DNA from: Verrucomicrobiota bacterium
GTDB taxonomy: Bacteria; Verrucomicrobiota; Verrucomicrobiia; Limisphaerales; JACRJZ01
Length of the DNA: 64,000 bases
Assembly: GCA_016219875.1 (NCBI GenBank)
Contig: JACRJZ010000148.1
Location: 1 to 64,000, forward strand
Direction: 5' to 3'
Part shown: piece after piece, positions 18,495 to 26,494 of the stretch
Layout: each line of letters opens with the position of its first letter
Position numbering within the stretch: position 1 is the stretch's first letter
Position numbers and translations under genes: made by a program
The notes under the pieces: model-generated
What the model was told of the DNA's origin: nothing
The model's database searches: none
The model's input: only the letters and a program-made list of their open reading frames with translations

Positions 18495-18983
18495 ATGACT
18501 AAGAAGCTAAAGGAGTTTCTAGAACGAGTGAAACCGTGGCAGGGGTTCATTGCCATCGTCGTCGGGGTAGTTGGAGCGATTTATGGCACGACCGCGTGGA
18601 TTCGTACCTCTGCGCAAAATGCAGTTTTGGACGAGAAGTTTCTGGCGACACTTACCTTTCGTGTTCGGCCAGTCTGCATCTTCGATACCCGGGGAGCAAT
18701 TGAGGCCGACCTTGGAGCGAGCGAGTACATTTACGGCATCCGCGTCATTCCCGCTCCACAGATCTATGGATACGAGATTGTGGTTAATGCCAAGCGTCAC
18801 CTCGCTTACCCGCCTTTGATAACGGGCCTGGATGCTGATTTGTTCCCACAGACTGTGACTCGCGGCAAACTGCATGACTGGAGCATCATTTTGTCTCCGC
18901 AGTCCACCGCGCCGAGCATCCTCGCGGAGAATCGTTTGAACACTAACGAGGTGCATCGTTTTAAGCTGGAGATTCTTCACTAG
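18495..18983 (+). CDS. Hypothetical membrane-anchored protein
   Basis: This is a 162-residue protein of unknown function. The N-terminus is basic (MTKKLKEFLERVKPWQ), followed by one transmembrane helix (about 16-36, FIAIVVGVVGAIYGTT). The remaining 120 or so residues are soluble and beta-rich, without recognisable motifs. The third codon positions are visibly more A/T-rich than in the genes on either side of the cluster, which suggests a different history. It opens the first stretch of small accessory genes interrupting the transport block. Confidence 0.6.
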   Translation: MTKKLKEFLERVKPWQGFIAIVVGVVGAIYGTTAWIRTSAQNAVLDEKFLATLTFRVRPVCIFDTRGAIEADLGASEYIYGIRVIPAPQIYGYEIVVNAKRHLAYPPLITGLDADLFPQTVTRGKLHDWSIILSPQSTAPSILAENRLNTNEVHRFKLEILH

Positions 18984-19033
18984 CCATGTATGGACGAGTC
19001 AGTGACCATGCCGCCTAGGACTGCGCTGGAGCC

Positions 19034-19456
19034 ATGAGCACCATACCAACAGACATCTACGAGCGGGTGCATGAGTTTGCTGTCGCCCTGGCGAATACGG
19101 CGCAGGCTGAGGATGATGCTCTTCACGCTGCTCTCTGTCTGCAACTCCGTGCGTACTACGACGAGCAGGCGAGTTTGGGACGTTCGCACCCCTTTCTCAC
19201 CGAGGCGCTGGCCGACCATACCGACGACCCGGCAAAGGCAGCGCGCCTCTACGAGTTGGCACTAGACCAGGCACGCGCGGTTCCTGACGAGCCAACGCAC
19301 ACCAAGATGATTTCGCTGGCCGAACGGTTGCTTGAGCTTGGCCAATCAGAGCAGGCTGAACCCTTCTTAACTGACGGACGGGCGGAGGCAGTCCGTCGGC
19401 ACGATGCGATTTGGGTGGGGGAGTCGGATAGTGCTTTACAGCGATTGACGACCTGA
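19034..19456 (+). CDS. Hypothetical helical (TPR-like) protein
   Basis: This is a 140-residue soluble protein that appears all-helical, with Ala-rich A/B helix pairs (AARLYELALDQARAVPDEP, MISLAERLLELGQSEQAEPF) of the tetratricopeptide kind. It is short for a TPR protein and may form only two to three repeats. No signal peptide or catalytic motif is visible. It sits 50 bp after the membrane-anchored hypothetical and 14 bp before another short frame. A protein-binding or immunity-like role is possible but unsupported. Confidence 0.55.
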   Translation: MSTIPTDIYERVHEFAVALANTAQAEDDALHAALCLQLRAYYDEQASLGRSHPFLTEALADHTDDPAKAARLYELALDQARAVPDEPTHTKMISLAERLLELGQSEQAEPFLTDGRAEAVRRHDAIWVGESDSALQRLTT

Positions 19457-19470
19457 GATTCCCCAGTCAC

Positions 19471-19737
19471 ATGACAAATCTCCTCCACACCCAGATCGAC
19501 TACCGGATCACCCAGACGGGTTTCGGCACCTGGAAGCGGTATCTCTACCAGGGCGGCGCGCTGTATCAGGAATTCACTTCGGACGCCTCGGTGAGAGACT
19601 GGCCGTTGTTGCAGATTGCCTCTGGACGGAATCCTGAAACAGGCAAAGTCACGACGGCCTGTGTCAGTCAGTCTTGTCGTTCGCCCGCGTGCCGTGCGCC
19701 CCATCGTGTCCTTGCCGACGGGCGTGGTGCCGGCTGA
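19471..19737 (+). pseudogene. Short hypothetical frame, probably a 3'-truncated gene
   Basis: This 88-codon frame starts with a well-formed segment (ITQTGFGTWKRYLYQGG, then LYQEFTSDAS, DWPLLQIASGRNPETGK). It then degenerates into Cys/Arg/Ala-rich sequence (about residues 66-88) that looks like out-of-frame translation. The N-terminal block resembles the start of longer membrane proteins in which a GRNPETGK motif is followed by repeated VVAIGxxAxG helices; that continuation is absent here. I therefore read it as a remnant cut at its 3' side. A genuine 88-residue protein cannot be excluded. Confidence 0.4.
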
Positions 19738-19773
19738 GGAGGCGACGTTCGCGCGTCAAACACTTAACACCAA

Positions 19774-20019
19774 ATGATTGCCGTCGGATACATCCTGCTG
19801 GTTCTCGGTTGCCTTGTTGGCTTGGTGGGCGACGTGATGTTTCTCACCGTCGCGTACAAGCGCAGCCTCTGGTGGTTTCTCGGCTGCTTGTTTGTGCCCA
19901 TCGTTTGGCTGGTTTTCTTCTTCATGAACTTGAGGGTGACCGCCAGACCGTTCGCCATCTCGTTTGCCGGATTGTTCGTCGCGTGCCTTGGCGGTTGGAT
20001 GGCGGGAATTGAGTTGTGA
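19774..20019 (+). CDS. Small hydrophobic membrane protein
   Basis: This is an 81-residue, very hydrophobic protein with three predicted membrane helices (about 2-25, 31-50 and 58-78). They are separated by short polar loops (AYKRS; NLRVTARP). There is no signal peptide, and no family is recognised beyond generic small inner-membrane proteins. It sits alone between the truncated frame and the toxin-antitoxin-like pair. The length, the consistent hydrophobic pattern and the ATG make it a plausible gene. Confidence 0.5.
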   Translation: MIAVGYILLVLGCLVGLVGDVMFLTVAYKRSLWWFLGCLFVPIVWLVFFFMNLRVTARPFAISFAGLFVACLGGWMAGIEL

Positions 20020-20124
20020 TATGTGTACGCCGCCAAACGCTCAGTAAATATGTGGCCAGCCCCCCATCCCTCTACGCGGTTCCGTCTCTTTGACCTCGTT
20101 CCTTCTCCGAACTAGCCTACGGCC

Positions 20125-20337
20125 ATGAATGCCATTGAATTCACAACTCAGCTTGGCCCGGAGCCGGTCCTGACGATCCCGAAGGAAGCTGCAGAGCAAC
20201 TGCCCAAGTCAGGCACCGCTCGAATCATCGTCTTGACAGCGGATGAAAACGACGATGCCGGCTGGCAGAAGGCGGCCTACGAGCACTTCTTGCGAGACGA
20301 CCCGCCGGAGGACGCCATCTACGACACCTACCGCTGA
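20125..20337 (+). CDS. Antitoxin-like small protein upstream of a MazF/PemK-type toxin
   Basis: This 70-residue acidic protein starts MNAIEFTTQLGPEPVLTIPK. The N-terminal half looks like a small beta-strand DNA-binding module (LTIPKEAAEQLP is the AbrB/MazE-like swapped-hairpin pattern). The C-terminal half is acidic and helix-forming (YEHFLRDDPPEDAIYD), as expected for a toxin-wrapping tail. It ends 4 bp before the next gene, which has the pattern of a PemK-type ribonuclease. Position, size and charge fit the antitoxin of a type II pair; such antitoxins usually also repress their own promoter. Confidence 0.68.
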   Translation: MNAIEFTTQLGPEPVLTIPKEAAEQLPKSGTARIIVLTADENDDAGWQKAAYEHFLRDDPPEDAIYDTYR

Positions 20338-20341
20338 AGCC

Positions 20342-20653
20342 ATGTTCGGTGCGATTTACCTTTGCGAGTTCCCGTTCACGTCCGGTGCCACCACCAAACG
20401 CCGTCCGGTGCTGGTTGTTTTCGACCTGGCGCGGGATGCGGTCGTGTGCCGCGTGACATCTGTGGCGCACTCAGGGACGCTGGATGTCATGCTTGCGGAC
20501 TGGGTTCAAGCTGGTCTGGCAAAGCCTTCTTTTGCGCGCCTGGACCGGCTGTTGACGGCAGAAACGACCATTTTTCGACGAAAGCTTGGGCAACTGTCCG
20601 CTCAAGATCAAACGGCAGTCCGCAATGCTTGGAACCAGCACATGAGGCTTTGA
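20342..20653 (+). CDS. MazF/PemK-like toxin (putative mRNA interferase)
   Basis: The product has 103 residues. The N-terminus reads GAIYLCEFPFTSGATTKRRPVLVV, which I see as a diverged form of the PemK/MazF start (G-x-I-x-x-x-x-x-P, then K-R-P-V-L-V). The SVAHSG and ARLDRLLT segments further on fit the family's later strands. Family members are sequence-specific endoribonucleases that arrest growth when the antitoxin is lost. The gene begins 4 bp after the antitoxin-like gene. The call rests on the N-terminal pattern and pairing rather than a verified catalytic Arg/Ser/Thr set. Confidence 0.7.
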   Translation: MFGAIYLCEFPFTSGATTKRRPVLVVFDLARDAVVCRVTSVAHSGTLDVMLADWVQAGLAKPSFARLDRLLTAETTIFRRKLGQLSAQDQTAVRNAWNQHMRL

Positions 20654-20711
20654 ATGACTTTGTTCCTCCTCGCTCTTGACCAACAAACTGATCACTGACC
20701 ATCAACAGACT

Positions 20712-21785
20712 ATGAAAACTCGATTCCAAAAGTCCTTGGCCGCCGCCACTGTCGCGCTGGGCCTAGTCGCCACCTCCACCACCTTCGCCGCCGTGCCTTC
20801 CTTCTCGCTCGCTTGGAGTGAGTATCCGTCCTGGAGCGTCTTTGGCGTGGCCCACATGTTCAAGCTCATCGACGGCGCCCAGGGCAAGCTCGGCCCCATT
20901 GAGCAGAAGTGGAATGTCGATATCGTCCTCAAGGAGGCGGAATACGATCCGTGCCTCCAACTCTACGGTGCCGGCCAGTGCGACGCCGTGTGCATCACGG
21001 ACATGGACGTGCTCAACCCGTCGCTCACCCGCCCGTCGGTCGTCATCCTGCCCACCTCGACCAGCTTCGGCGCGGACGCCTGCATCGTCAGCAGCGCGAT
21101 CAAGGACGTGAAGGCCCTGCGCGGGAAGAAGGTCTATGGCCTGGAGAAATCCGTGTCGGAATACTGTTTCGTCCGCTGCCTGGAAGCGCTCGGCGAGAAG
21201 GAGTCGGACTACAAGTTCACGAACATGGACCCCGGAGCCGCCGCCGTGGCCATGCAGCAGAAGCAACGCGGCTACGACGCCATCATGGTCTGGAACCCGT
21301 TCGTGCTGGAGACACTGAACAAGCGCAAGGACGCCCGCGTGCTGTTCGACTCGACGAAGATTCCGAACGAGATCATCGACACCGTGGCCATCGCGCAGTC
21401 GTCGCTCGACAAACCGGGCGGCCCGGAGTTTGCCTGCGCGGTGATCGACACCTTCTACGCCGTCAACGACCGCATCGCCGCACCCGCCACGCGTGACGAC
21501 ACGCTGGTGGCCCTGGGCGAGAAGTTCTCCCACCTTGACCTCAAGGCGATGAAGAAGGTCGTCGAGCAAACGAAGTTTTATTCCACGCCGCAGGCCGGGC
21601 TAGACATCCTCACCGGCGCGGAGTTGAAGACGATCATGGACAAGGTGGTGAAGTTCTGCGTGGCCCACCAGATCACCGCCAGCGCGCCCAAGGTGGCTTA
21701 CGGCACAAAGGCCGACGCCCCAGGCGCGAACTTGCGTTTCGATCCGAGCTATCTCAAGCAGGTGCAGGCGAAACGGGGGAAGTGA
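20712..21785 (+). CDS. NitT/TauT-type ABC transporter substrate-binding protein
   Basis: The product has 357 residues. A signal peptide (MKTRFQKSLAAATVALGLVA, cleavage near TFAA) is followed by a type 2 periplasmic binding fold. VPSFSLAWSEYPSWSVF at the mature N-terminus and VKALRGKKVYGLEKSVSEY in the hinge region are typical of the nitrate/taurine/sulfonate group (NrtA/SsuA/TauA-like). The ligand cannot be assigned. Unlike the two fusion proteins upstream it has no OmpA domain, so it is the probable receptor for the permease and ATPase at 22.65-24.4 kb. The HNH gene pair separates it from them. The ATG at 20712 is chosen over an upstream TTG. Confidence 0.85.
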   Translation: MKTRFQKSLAAATVALGLVATSTTFAAVPSFSLAWSEYPSWSVFGVAHMFKLIDGAQGKLGPIEQKWNVDIVLKEAEYDPCLQLYGAGQCDAVCITDMDVLNPSLTRPSVVILPTSTSFGADACIVSSAIKDVKALRGKKVYGLEKSVSEYCFVRCLEALGEKESDYKFTNMDPGAAAVAMQQKQRGYDAIMVWNPFVLETLNKRKDARVLFDSTKIPNEIIDTVAIAQSSLDKPGGPEFACAVIDTFYAVNDRIAAPATRDDTLVALGEKFSHLDLKAMKKVVEQTKFYSTPQAGLDILTGAELKTIMDKVVKFCVAHQITASAPKVAYGTKADAPGANLRFDPSYLKQVQAKRGK

Positions 21786-21816
21786 CAGCGAACGAGGAAT
21801 GAAGTAGCCTCCCGCC

Positions 21817-22218
21817 ATGCCAGTCATTCATGTGGAAGCCGAAGTGAGCCGCGAGCAATTGCTGGAGGCTGTGCGCGCGATGCCGAGGCCCGAACTAGAT
21901 GCCTTCCTGAAAGAGATCCTGTCTCTGCGCTCCGAACGCAAAGGGGGACAAAGGGCGTTGGAGGAGACGGCGTTGTTGGAGCGGATTCATGCCGGACCAA
22001 GCCAGGAACAGTGGGCGAGGTTCCACGAACTGAGCGAGCGGCGGCGCCGGGAAGTCATCACGGAACCGGAACGATCGGAACTGTTCCGTTTGGTGGACGT
22101 GGTGGAGGAATACCAAGCCTCTCGCGCTGAAGCGTTGGTGGCGCTGGCGAGGCTGCGTGGTGTTCCGATGCGGACGTTGATGGCGTCGCTGGGGATCGAG
22201 TCTCCTGGCTATGTCTGA
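21817..22218 (+). CDS. Hypothetical protein paired with an HNH endonuclease
   Basis: This is a 133-residue soluble helical protein, rich in Arg and Glu, with an AMPRPELDAFLKEILSLR segment and a C-terminal RGVPMRTLMASLGI. It has no catalytic motif. Its last 8 bp overlap the start of the HNH gene, indicating translational coupling. I recall such short helical proteins preceding HNH genes in several bacterial genomes, but the pair has no assigned function to my knowledge. It could be an antitoxin-like or DNA-targeting partner. Confidence 0.6.
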   Translation: MPVIHVEAEVSREQLLEAVRAMPRPELDAFLKEILSLRSERKGGQRALEETALLERIHAGPSQEQWARFHELSERRRREVITEPERSELFRLVDVVEEYQASRAEALVALARLRGVPMRTLMASLGIESPGYV

Positions 22219-22657
22219 CCCCTATGTGCCGCGTGGCCTACGATCCGAGGTGTCCCGCTTGGCGCGTGGATGCTGTGAGTACTGTTTGAGCCAGGTGGAC
22301 TTCTCTCCGGCCCCGTTTTCGGTCGATCACGTTGTGTCCGTCAGCAACGGAGGCGCGACGGAATTGTCCAACTTGGCTCTGGCTTGCGAGGGCTGCAACG
22401 GACACAAGGCAGCCAAAACAGCGGCCTTTGATCCCGTTACGGGCAGACGGGTGCCGCTGTTTCATCCACGCCAGCAACATTGGGCCGACCATTTTGCCTG
22501 GAGCGATGACGACACGATGGTGATCGGCCTCACCGCCGTCGGGCGAGCGACCGTGGAGGCCCTTCGCCTAAACCGCCCGCACCTCCAACACTTGCGCGCG
22601 GCCTTGAGAGAAGCGGGCTTTCATCCGCCGCCTTCGCGGCAGGAACCAACGCCATGA
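22211..22657 (+). CDS. HNH endonuclease
   Basis: This 148-residue nuclease contains the HNH core: CCEYCLSQVDFS (zinc knuckle half), SVDHVVSVSNGG with the catalytic His in a DHV motif, then LSNLALACEGCNGHKAAK with Asn/His and the second CxxC. The domain spans about residues 18-80; the C-terminal half (HFAWSDDDTMVIGLT) is a common extension in this subgroup. The substrate is DNA by family. It overlaps both the preceding partner gene (8 bp) and the following permease gene (ATGA), so it is physically spliced into the transporter operon. Confidence 0.88.
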   Translation: MSDPYVPRGLRSEVSRLARGCCEYCLSQVDFSPAPFSVDHVVSVSNGGATELSNLALACEGCNGHKAAKTAAFDPVTGRRVPLFHPRQQHWADHFAWSDDDTMVIGLTAVGRATVEALRLNRPHLQHLRAALREAGFHPPPSRQEPTP

Positions 22658-23460
22658 TCCGCCGCCCCATCAAACAGACGACCACGCTCCTCCTTGGCCT
22701 CGCCTCGGTGGCCGTGCTGCTCCTGGCCTACACTTGGCTCTCCCACCGCCAGCACCAAGAGAACCCCGACGACACCACGATCCCCACTTGGTCGCAGCTC
22801 GCGGACGGCGTTCAAAAAGCCTGTTCCGTGGACAAGCGCGAAGGCCAACGCTGGATCGTCGTGGACGCCAAAGCCACGGCCTCGCGGTTCTTCCTCGGCC
22901 TTGGCGCGGGCGTGGCCGGCGCGATTGTGCTCGGCATGTTGATGGGCTGCTTCACGCCGATCGAGGCCTTCTGCTACCCGCCCTTGTCGCTGCTGGCCAA
23001 AGTGCCGCCGACGGCCGCGATGGCGGTGTTCTTTGTTCTGGTCGGAACGGAGTTGAACATGTACGTGGCCATGATCGCCTTCGGCGTCTTGCCCACGCTG
23101 GCGCTGACGGTCTTCCTGGGTGTGAAGGAATTCCCCGAGGAACTGCAATACAAGGCTTACACGCTCGGCGCGACCAGCACGGAAGTCATCGCCTCGATCA
23201 TCTTCCGTCAAGTGCTCCCGCGGCTCCTGGACGGGGCGCGGTTGATGATCGGCCCCGCTTTGGTGTATCTCATCGCCGCCGAAATGCTGGTGGGCGATGT
23301 CGGTTTCGGCTACCGCATCCGGCTTCAGTCGAAGCTGCTCAACATGGGCGTGGTCTATCCGTACCTGGCGTTGCTGGCGGCGTTCGGGTTCGGCATGGAC
23401 TACGCGCTCCGCTGGCTCCAGCGCAAGTGGTGTCCGTGGTTTGAGAAGGCCCAAGGATGA
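22654..23460 (+). CDS. ABC transporter permease, SsuC/TauC-like
   Basis: This is a 268-residue inner-membrane permease. About six helices are visible, starting with TTLLLGLASVAVLLLAYTW. The EAA-loop signature lies around EELQYKAYTLGATSTEVIASI, followed by PRLLDGARLMIGPALVYLIA, typical of the binding-protein-dependent transport family for nitrate, taurine or sulfonates. The start overlaps the HNH stop and the end overlaps the ATPase start (both ATGA), so translation is coupled in both directions. The probable partners are the binding protein at 20712-21785 and the ATPase downstream. Confidence 0.9.
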   Translation: MIRRPIKQTTTLLLGLASVAVLLLAYTWLSHRQHQENPDDTTIPTWSQLADGVQKACSVDKREGQRWIVVDAKATASRFFLGLGAGVAGAIVLGMLMGCFTPIEAFCYPPLSLLAKVPPTAAMAVFFVLVGTELNMYVAMIAFGVLPTLALTVFLGVKEFPEELQYKAYTLGATSTEVIASIIFRQVLPRLLDGARLMIGPALVYLIAAEMLVGDVGFGYRIRLQSKLLNMGVVYPYLALLAAFGFGMDYALRWLQRKWCPWFEKAQG

Positions 23461-24395
23461 CGGCTGCTTCCCCAGAACTTTCCCTCGAGTGCCGCGCGGT
23501 CCACCACGGGTTCGGCCGCAAGCCGGTGCTCTTCGACATCAACCTCAGGCTGCGGCGCGGGCAGTTCCTCGGCCTCGTCGGACCGAGCGGCTGCGGCAAG
23601 TCCACACTCCTGCGCGGCATTGTCGGCACGCACCTGCCGCGCCAGGGCCAGATTCTCATTCACAGCGCCGCCTCCGGCAACACGCTCGTGCCCGTCGTCG
23701 GCCCGGGGCGCGACCGCGGCATCGTCTATCAGCACTACTCGTTGTTTCCGTTTCTGACCGCGCAGGAGAACGTGGCCATCGGTCTGATGCTCGACCAGAC
23801 GAGCATTCCGTTCCGCCTGTTCGCCTGGCCCAAGTGGCGCAAGCTGCGGAAGGAACACCTCACCCTCGCGGGCGAGTTCCTGGAGAAAGTCCGGCTCGGC
23901 GACGCCCTGCACCTCTACCCGCACGAGTTGTCCGGCGGGATGAAACAGCGCGTCGCCATCGCGCAGGCGCTGATCATGAAGCCGGAGATCATCCTGCTGG
24001 ACGAGCCGTTCGGCGCGCTGGACGAAGGCACTCGTGAGGATTTGCAGAAGTGGATGCTCACGCTCTACCAGGACAACACCCGCGCCCGTGCCCGCGGCGA
24101 AAGCCCACCCTACACGCTCATCATCGTCACCCATGAGTTGACCGAGGCCATCTACGTCGGCGACCGCATGGTGGGCCTGTCGCAGCACTGGGACTGGAGG
24201 AAAGAAGGCTACGACGCGTGCCCCGGCGCGACGGTGGTTTATGACAAGCCCTGCCCCGTCTTCGAGCCGCAGGACGCGAAAGACTACCAGACCTTCGCCG
24301 TGCAGCGCGAGGAGGTGCGCCGCGCCGCCTTCGACTCCAAGGTCCTGATGGATCGGAATGAGTTTGTGACGTATTGGAAAGAGACGCCGGGCTGA
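23457..24395 (+). CDS. ABC transporter ATP-binding protein, NitT/TauT type
   Basis: This is a 312-residue ABC ATPase. Walker A is GPSGCGKS (42-49), the Q-loop region IVYQHYSLFPF, the signature LSGGMKQRVAIAQAL begins at 158, Walker B is IILLDEPFGALD and the switch His lies in IVTHELTEA. It is longer than the typical 250-270 residues, with an extended tail after the H-loop (QHWDWRKEGYDACPGATVVY onward), whose role is unclear. It would energise the permease encoded directly upstream. The coupling ATGA overlap and a GAAGGCCCAAGG run upstream support the start. Confidence 0.92.
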   Translation: MTAASPELSLECRAVHHGFGRKPVLFDINLRLRRGQFLGLVGPSGCGKSTLLRGIVGTHLPRQGQILIHSAASGNTLVPVVGPGRDRGIVYQHYSLFPFLTAQENVAIGLMLDQTSIPFRLFAWPKWRKLRKEHLTLAGEFLEKVRLGDALHLYPHELSGGMKQRVAIAQALIMKPEIILLDEPFGALDEGTREDLQKWMLTLYQDNTRARARGESPPYTLIIVTHELTEAIYVGDRMVGLSQHWDWRKEGYDACPGATVVYDKPCPVFEPQDAKDYQTFAVQREEVRRAAFDSKVLMDRNEFVTYWKETPG

Positions 24396-24408
24396 AAACC
24401 GAGTTGCC

Positions 24409-26229
24409 ATGAACACGCCCACCCACGATTTTCTTCGCGCCGCCGGACGCATCCTCAATTCCGGCCAGGCCCGCACGCTCCTTCTCACCGGCAACATCTA
24501 CGACCTCTTCTGCCAGGCCCGCGACGGGCAGGAGGAGTACGCGCCGCTCCTTCCGTTCCTCGCCACCAACTGGACGCTGCCCGGCCTGATTGTCATCGTC
24601 TATGAACTGAACGGCCCGATCCACTTTGTACGCGCGGCCGATGCCGACAAGCTCCGCGACGCCTGGCTGAAGTGGCGCAGCGGTTTGGACGGCAACGAAC
24701 TCGCCATCAAACGCATGTTGGCCAAAGCGAAGGAGGCGGAGGCGCTCGACGCGATCAGCAGCACCTACGACGACAGCCTGCGCAAAGCCGTCAACAATCC
24801 CACGCTCGCGCTCGAACTGCTGCGCCAGATGTGCCTCTGCTCGCGCACCGTGATCAACGGCCAGCGCCTGCTCGATCAGAACCTCCTCATCCTCGTCGAG
24901 GGCGCCGACATGCTCCTGCCCGACGCCCCGATCACGAGCCTCTCCGACTTCGACCGCCAGCGCGTCGCCATCTGCCACGACTGGTTCAGCGATCCCGGTT
25001 TCGTCAACGGCGGCGACTCCGTGGTGCTCATCGCCGAATCGCGCAGCCTGCTGCACCACCGTATCGCGCGCCTGCCGCAGTTGCTCGAAGTGGAGATCCC
25101 ATCGCCCGACGACGCCACGCGCCGGCACTTCATTGCGTGGTTCAACCGCCGCCAGCCCGAAGCCTCCAAGATCAAGCTCTGGAGCACGCAGGAGGAACTC
25201 GCGAAGACCACGGCCGGCCTCTCGCTCCATGCGCTGATGCAGTTGCTCAAAGGCGCCGTCCACGAACAGCGGGCGCTCACGCAGGACGAAGTCATCGCCA
25301 AGGTCGAGGATTTCATCCAGGGCCAGCTTGGCGAGGACATCGTCGAGTTCAAGAAACCCACGCACCGGCTCAAGGACATCGTCGGCTTCAGCCGCCTGAA
25401 GGAGTTCTTGAAGAACGAATTCATGCCACGCCTCGAAGTGACCGGCCCGGAGGCGTTGCCCGGGGCGGCCGTGTCCGGCCCCATCGGTGGCGGCAAGACC
25501 TACATGTTCGAGGCCGTGGCCGCCGAACTCGACATGGTCGTGCTCACGTTGAAGAGCATCCGGAGCAAGTGGTTTGGCGAAACCGACGTCATCTTCGAGC
25601 GCCTGCGCCGCGTGCTCAACGCGCTGTCGAAAGTGCTGATCTTTGTGGACGAGGCTGACACGCAGTTCGGCGGCGTGGGCGCGGACACGCACGAAACGGA
25701 GCGCCGTCTTACCGGCAAGGTCCAGGCGATGATGTCCGACCCAGCGCTGCGTGGCCGCGTGATCTGGCTGCTCGTCACCGCGCGCATCCACCTGCTCTCG
25801 CCCGACATTCGCCGTCCCGGCCGCGTCGGCGATCTCATCATCCCCGTCCTCGACCCCGAAGGTCCCGATCGTGAGGAGTTCCTCCGCTGGTCCGTGAAGC
25901 CGGTGTTGCCGAAGGGCCTCGACGCCGGGCAACTCAAAAGCCTCGACGACGCCACGCGCGGCTACTCCGCCGCCAGCTTCTCGGCCTTGCGTTCCGAGTT
26001 GAAGGCCAAAGCCAAGCGCGCCGGCGGCGCGTTCGACTTCGACGCCATCCTCGCCGTGGTGCGGGATCAACTCCCTCCGGCCATCGAGGAAACGCGCCGC
26101 TACCAAACGCTCCAGGCGCTCATCAACTGCACCCGCCGGAGCCTCCTGCCGGATCCCAGCGTGACCGCCGACCAGCGCCGCGAATGGGAAATGGAATTGC
26201 GGGCCTTGGAGGCGAAGGGCGTGCGGTAG
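24409..26229 (+). CDS. Tandem AAA+ ATPase with a degenerate first domain
   Basis: This is a 606-residue cytoplasmic protein. The first AAA+-like half (about 10-300) has LLLTGNIYDLF in place of a P-loop and LLILVEGADMLLP as a weakened Walker B, so it is probably not catalytic. The second half (about 320-560) is intact: Walker A GPIGGGKT (357-364), Walker B LIFVDEAD (Asp414, Glu415) and an arginine-finger motif DIRRPGRVGD. The second module is of the classic (FtsH/CDC48/Vps4) kind. Such ATPases remodel or disassemble protein assemblies. In this block the PspA-like polymer former is an attractive substrate, by analogy with Vps4 acting on ESCRT-III. That link is inference. It starts 13 bp after the ABC ATPase and ends the co-directional block. 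Confidence 0.85.
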   Translation: MNTPTHDFLRAAGRILNSGQARTLLLTGNIYDLFCQARDGQEEYAPLLPFLATNWTLPGLIVIVYELNGPIHFVRAADADKLRDAWLKWRSGLDGNELAIKRMLAKAKEAEALDAISSTYDDSLRKAVNNPTLALELLRQMCLCSRTVINGQRLLDQNLLILVEGADMLLPDAPITSLSDFDRQRVAICHDWFSDPGFVNGGDSVVLIAESRSLLHHRIARLPQLLEVEIPSPDDATRRHFIAWFNRRQPEASKIKLWSTQEELAKTTAGLSLHALMQLLKGAVHEQRALTQDEVIAKVEDFIQGQLGEDIVEFKKPTHRLKDIVGFSRLKEFLKNEFMPRLEVTGPEALPGAAVSGPIGGGKTYMFEAVAAELDMVVLTLKSIRSKWFGETDVIFERLRRVLNALSKVLIFVDEADTQFGGVGADTHETERRLTGKVQAMMSDPALRGRVIWLLVTARIHLLSPDIRRPGRVGDLIIPVLDPEGPDREEFLRWSVKPVLPKGLDAGQLKSLDDATRGYSAASFSALRSELKAKAKRAGGAFDFDAILAVVRDQLPPAIEETRRYQTLQALINCTRRSLLPDPSVTADQRREWEMELRALEAKGVR

Positions 26230-26494
26230 TGAACGGACGAAGTTGGCGAACCGCCAGAGCCGGACTCTACTGAGGCCTTACGGCGCTGGGCATCTTTCCA
26301 CGGCCTTGGTGTTTTCCGCGAGGGCGCGGAAAACGGCGCCCGCGGCGGACGCGCTCCCCCAGGTCCTTTCGGAGGTCGGGTTCATACGTGTAAGTAGGAT
26401 TCATTTGCGCAATCAAGGTTCGTGTTGCACTGTCCAGCCGTGGTTGGATCAGCCTGGTATTTCGCTGGCCCGCCGCACACAGACCGATACCGAC
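26230..26494. repeat. Intergenic repeat-containing segment
   Basis: There is no gene in this segment. A hairpin of the form TTTTCCGCGAGGGCGCGGAAAA at about 26314-26335 is followed by a GCGCCCGCGGCGGACGCGCTCCCC block. A similar arrangement, with a different stem, recurs near 29950-30012 and 62505-62560, so it is another dispersed intergenic family. It separates the AAA+ gene from the radical SAM gene and may carry a promoter for the latter. Confidence 0.5.

Noticed and set aside
18414..20110. Possible integron gene-cassette array (small same-direction genes, CGTTATG near the 18495 start)
   Set aside because: No attC-like RYYYAAC...GTTRRRY pair with paired arms was found in the short spacers, and no integrase is visible. 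The TTGGCTGGCG / CGCCACCAA pairing before 18495 is too weak alone.
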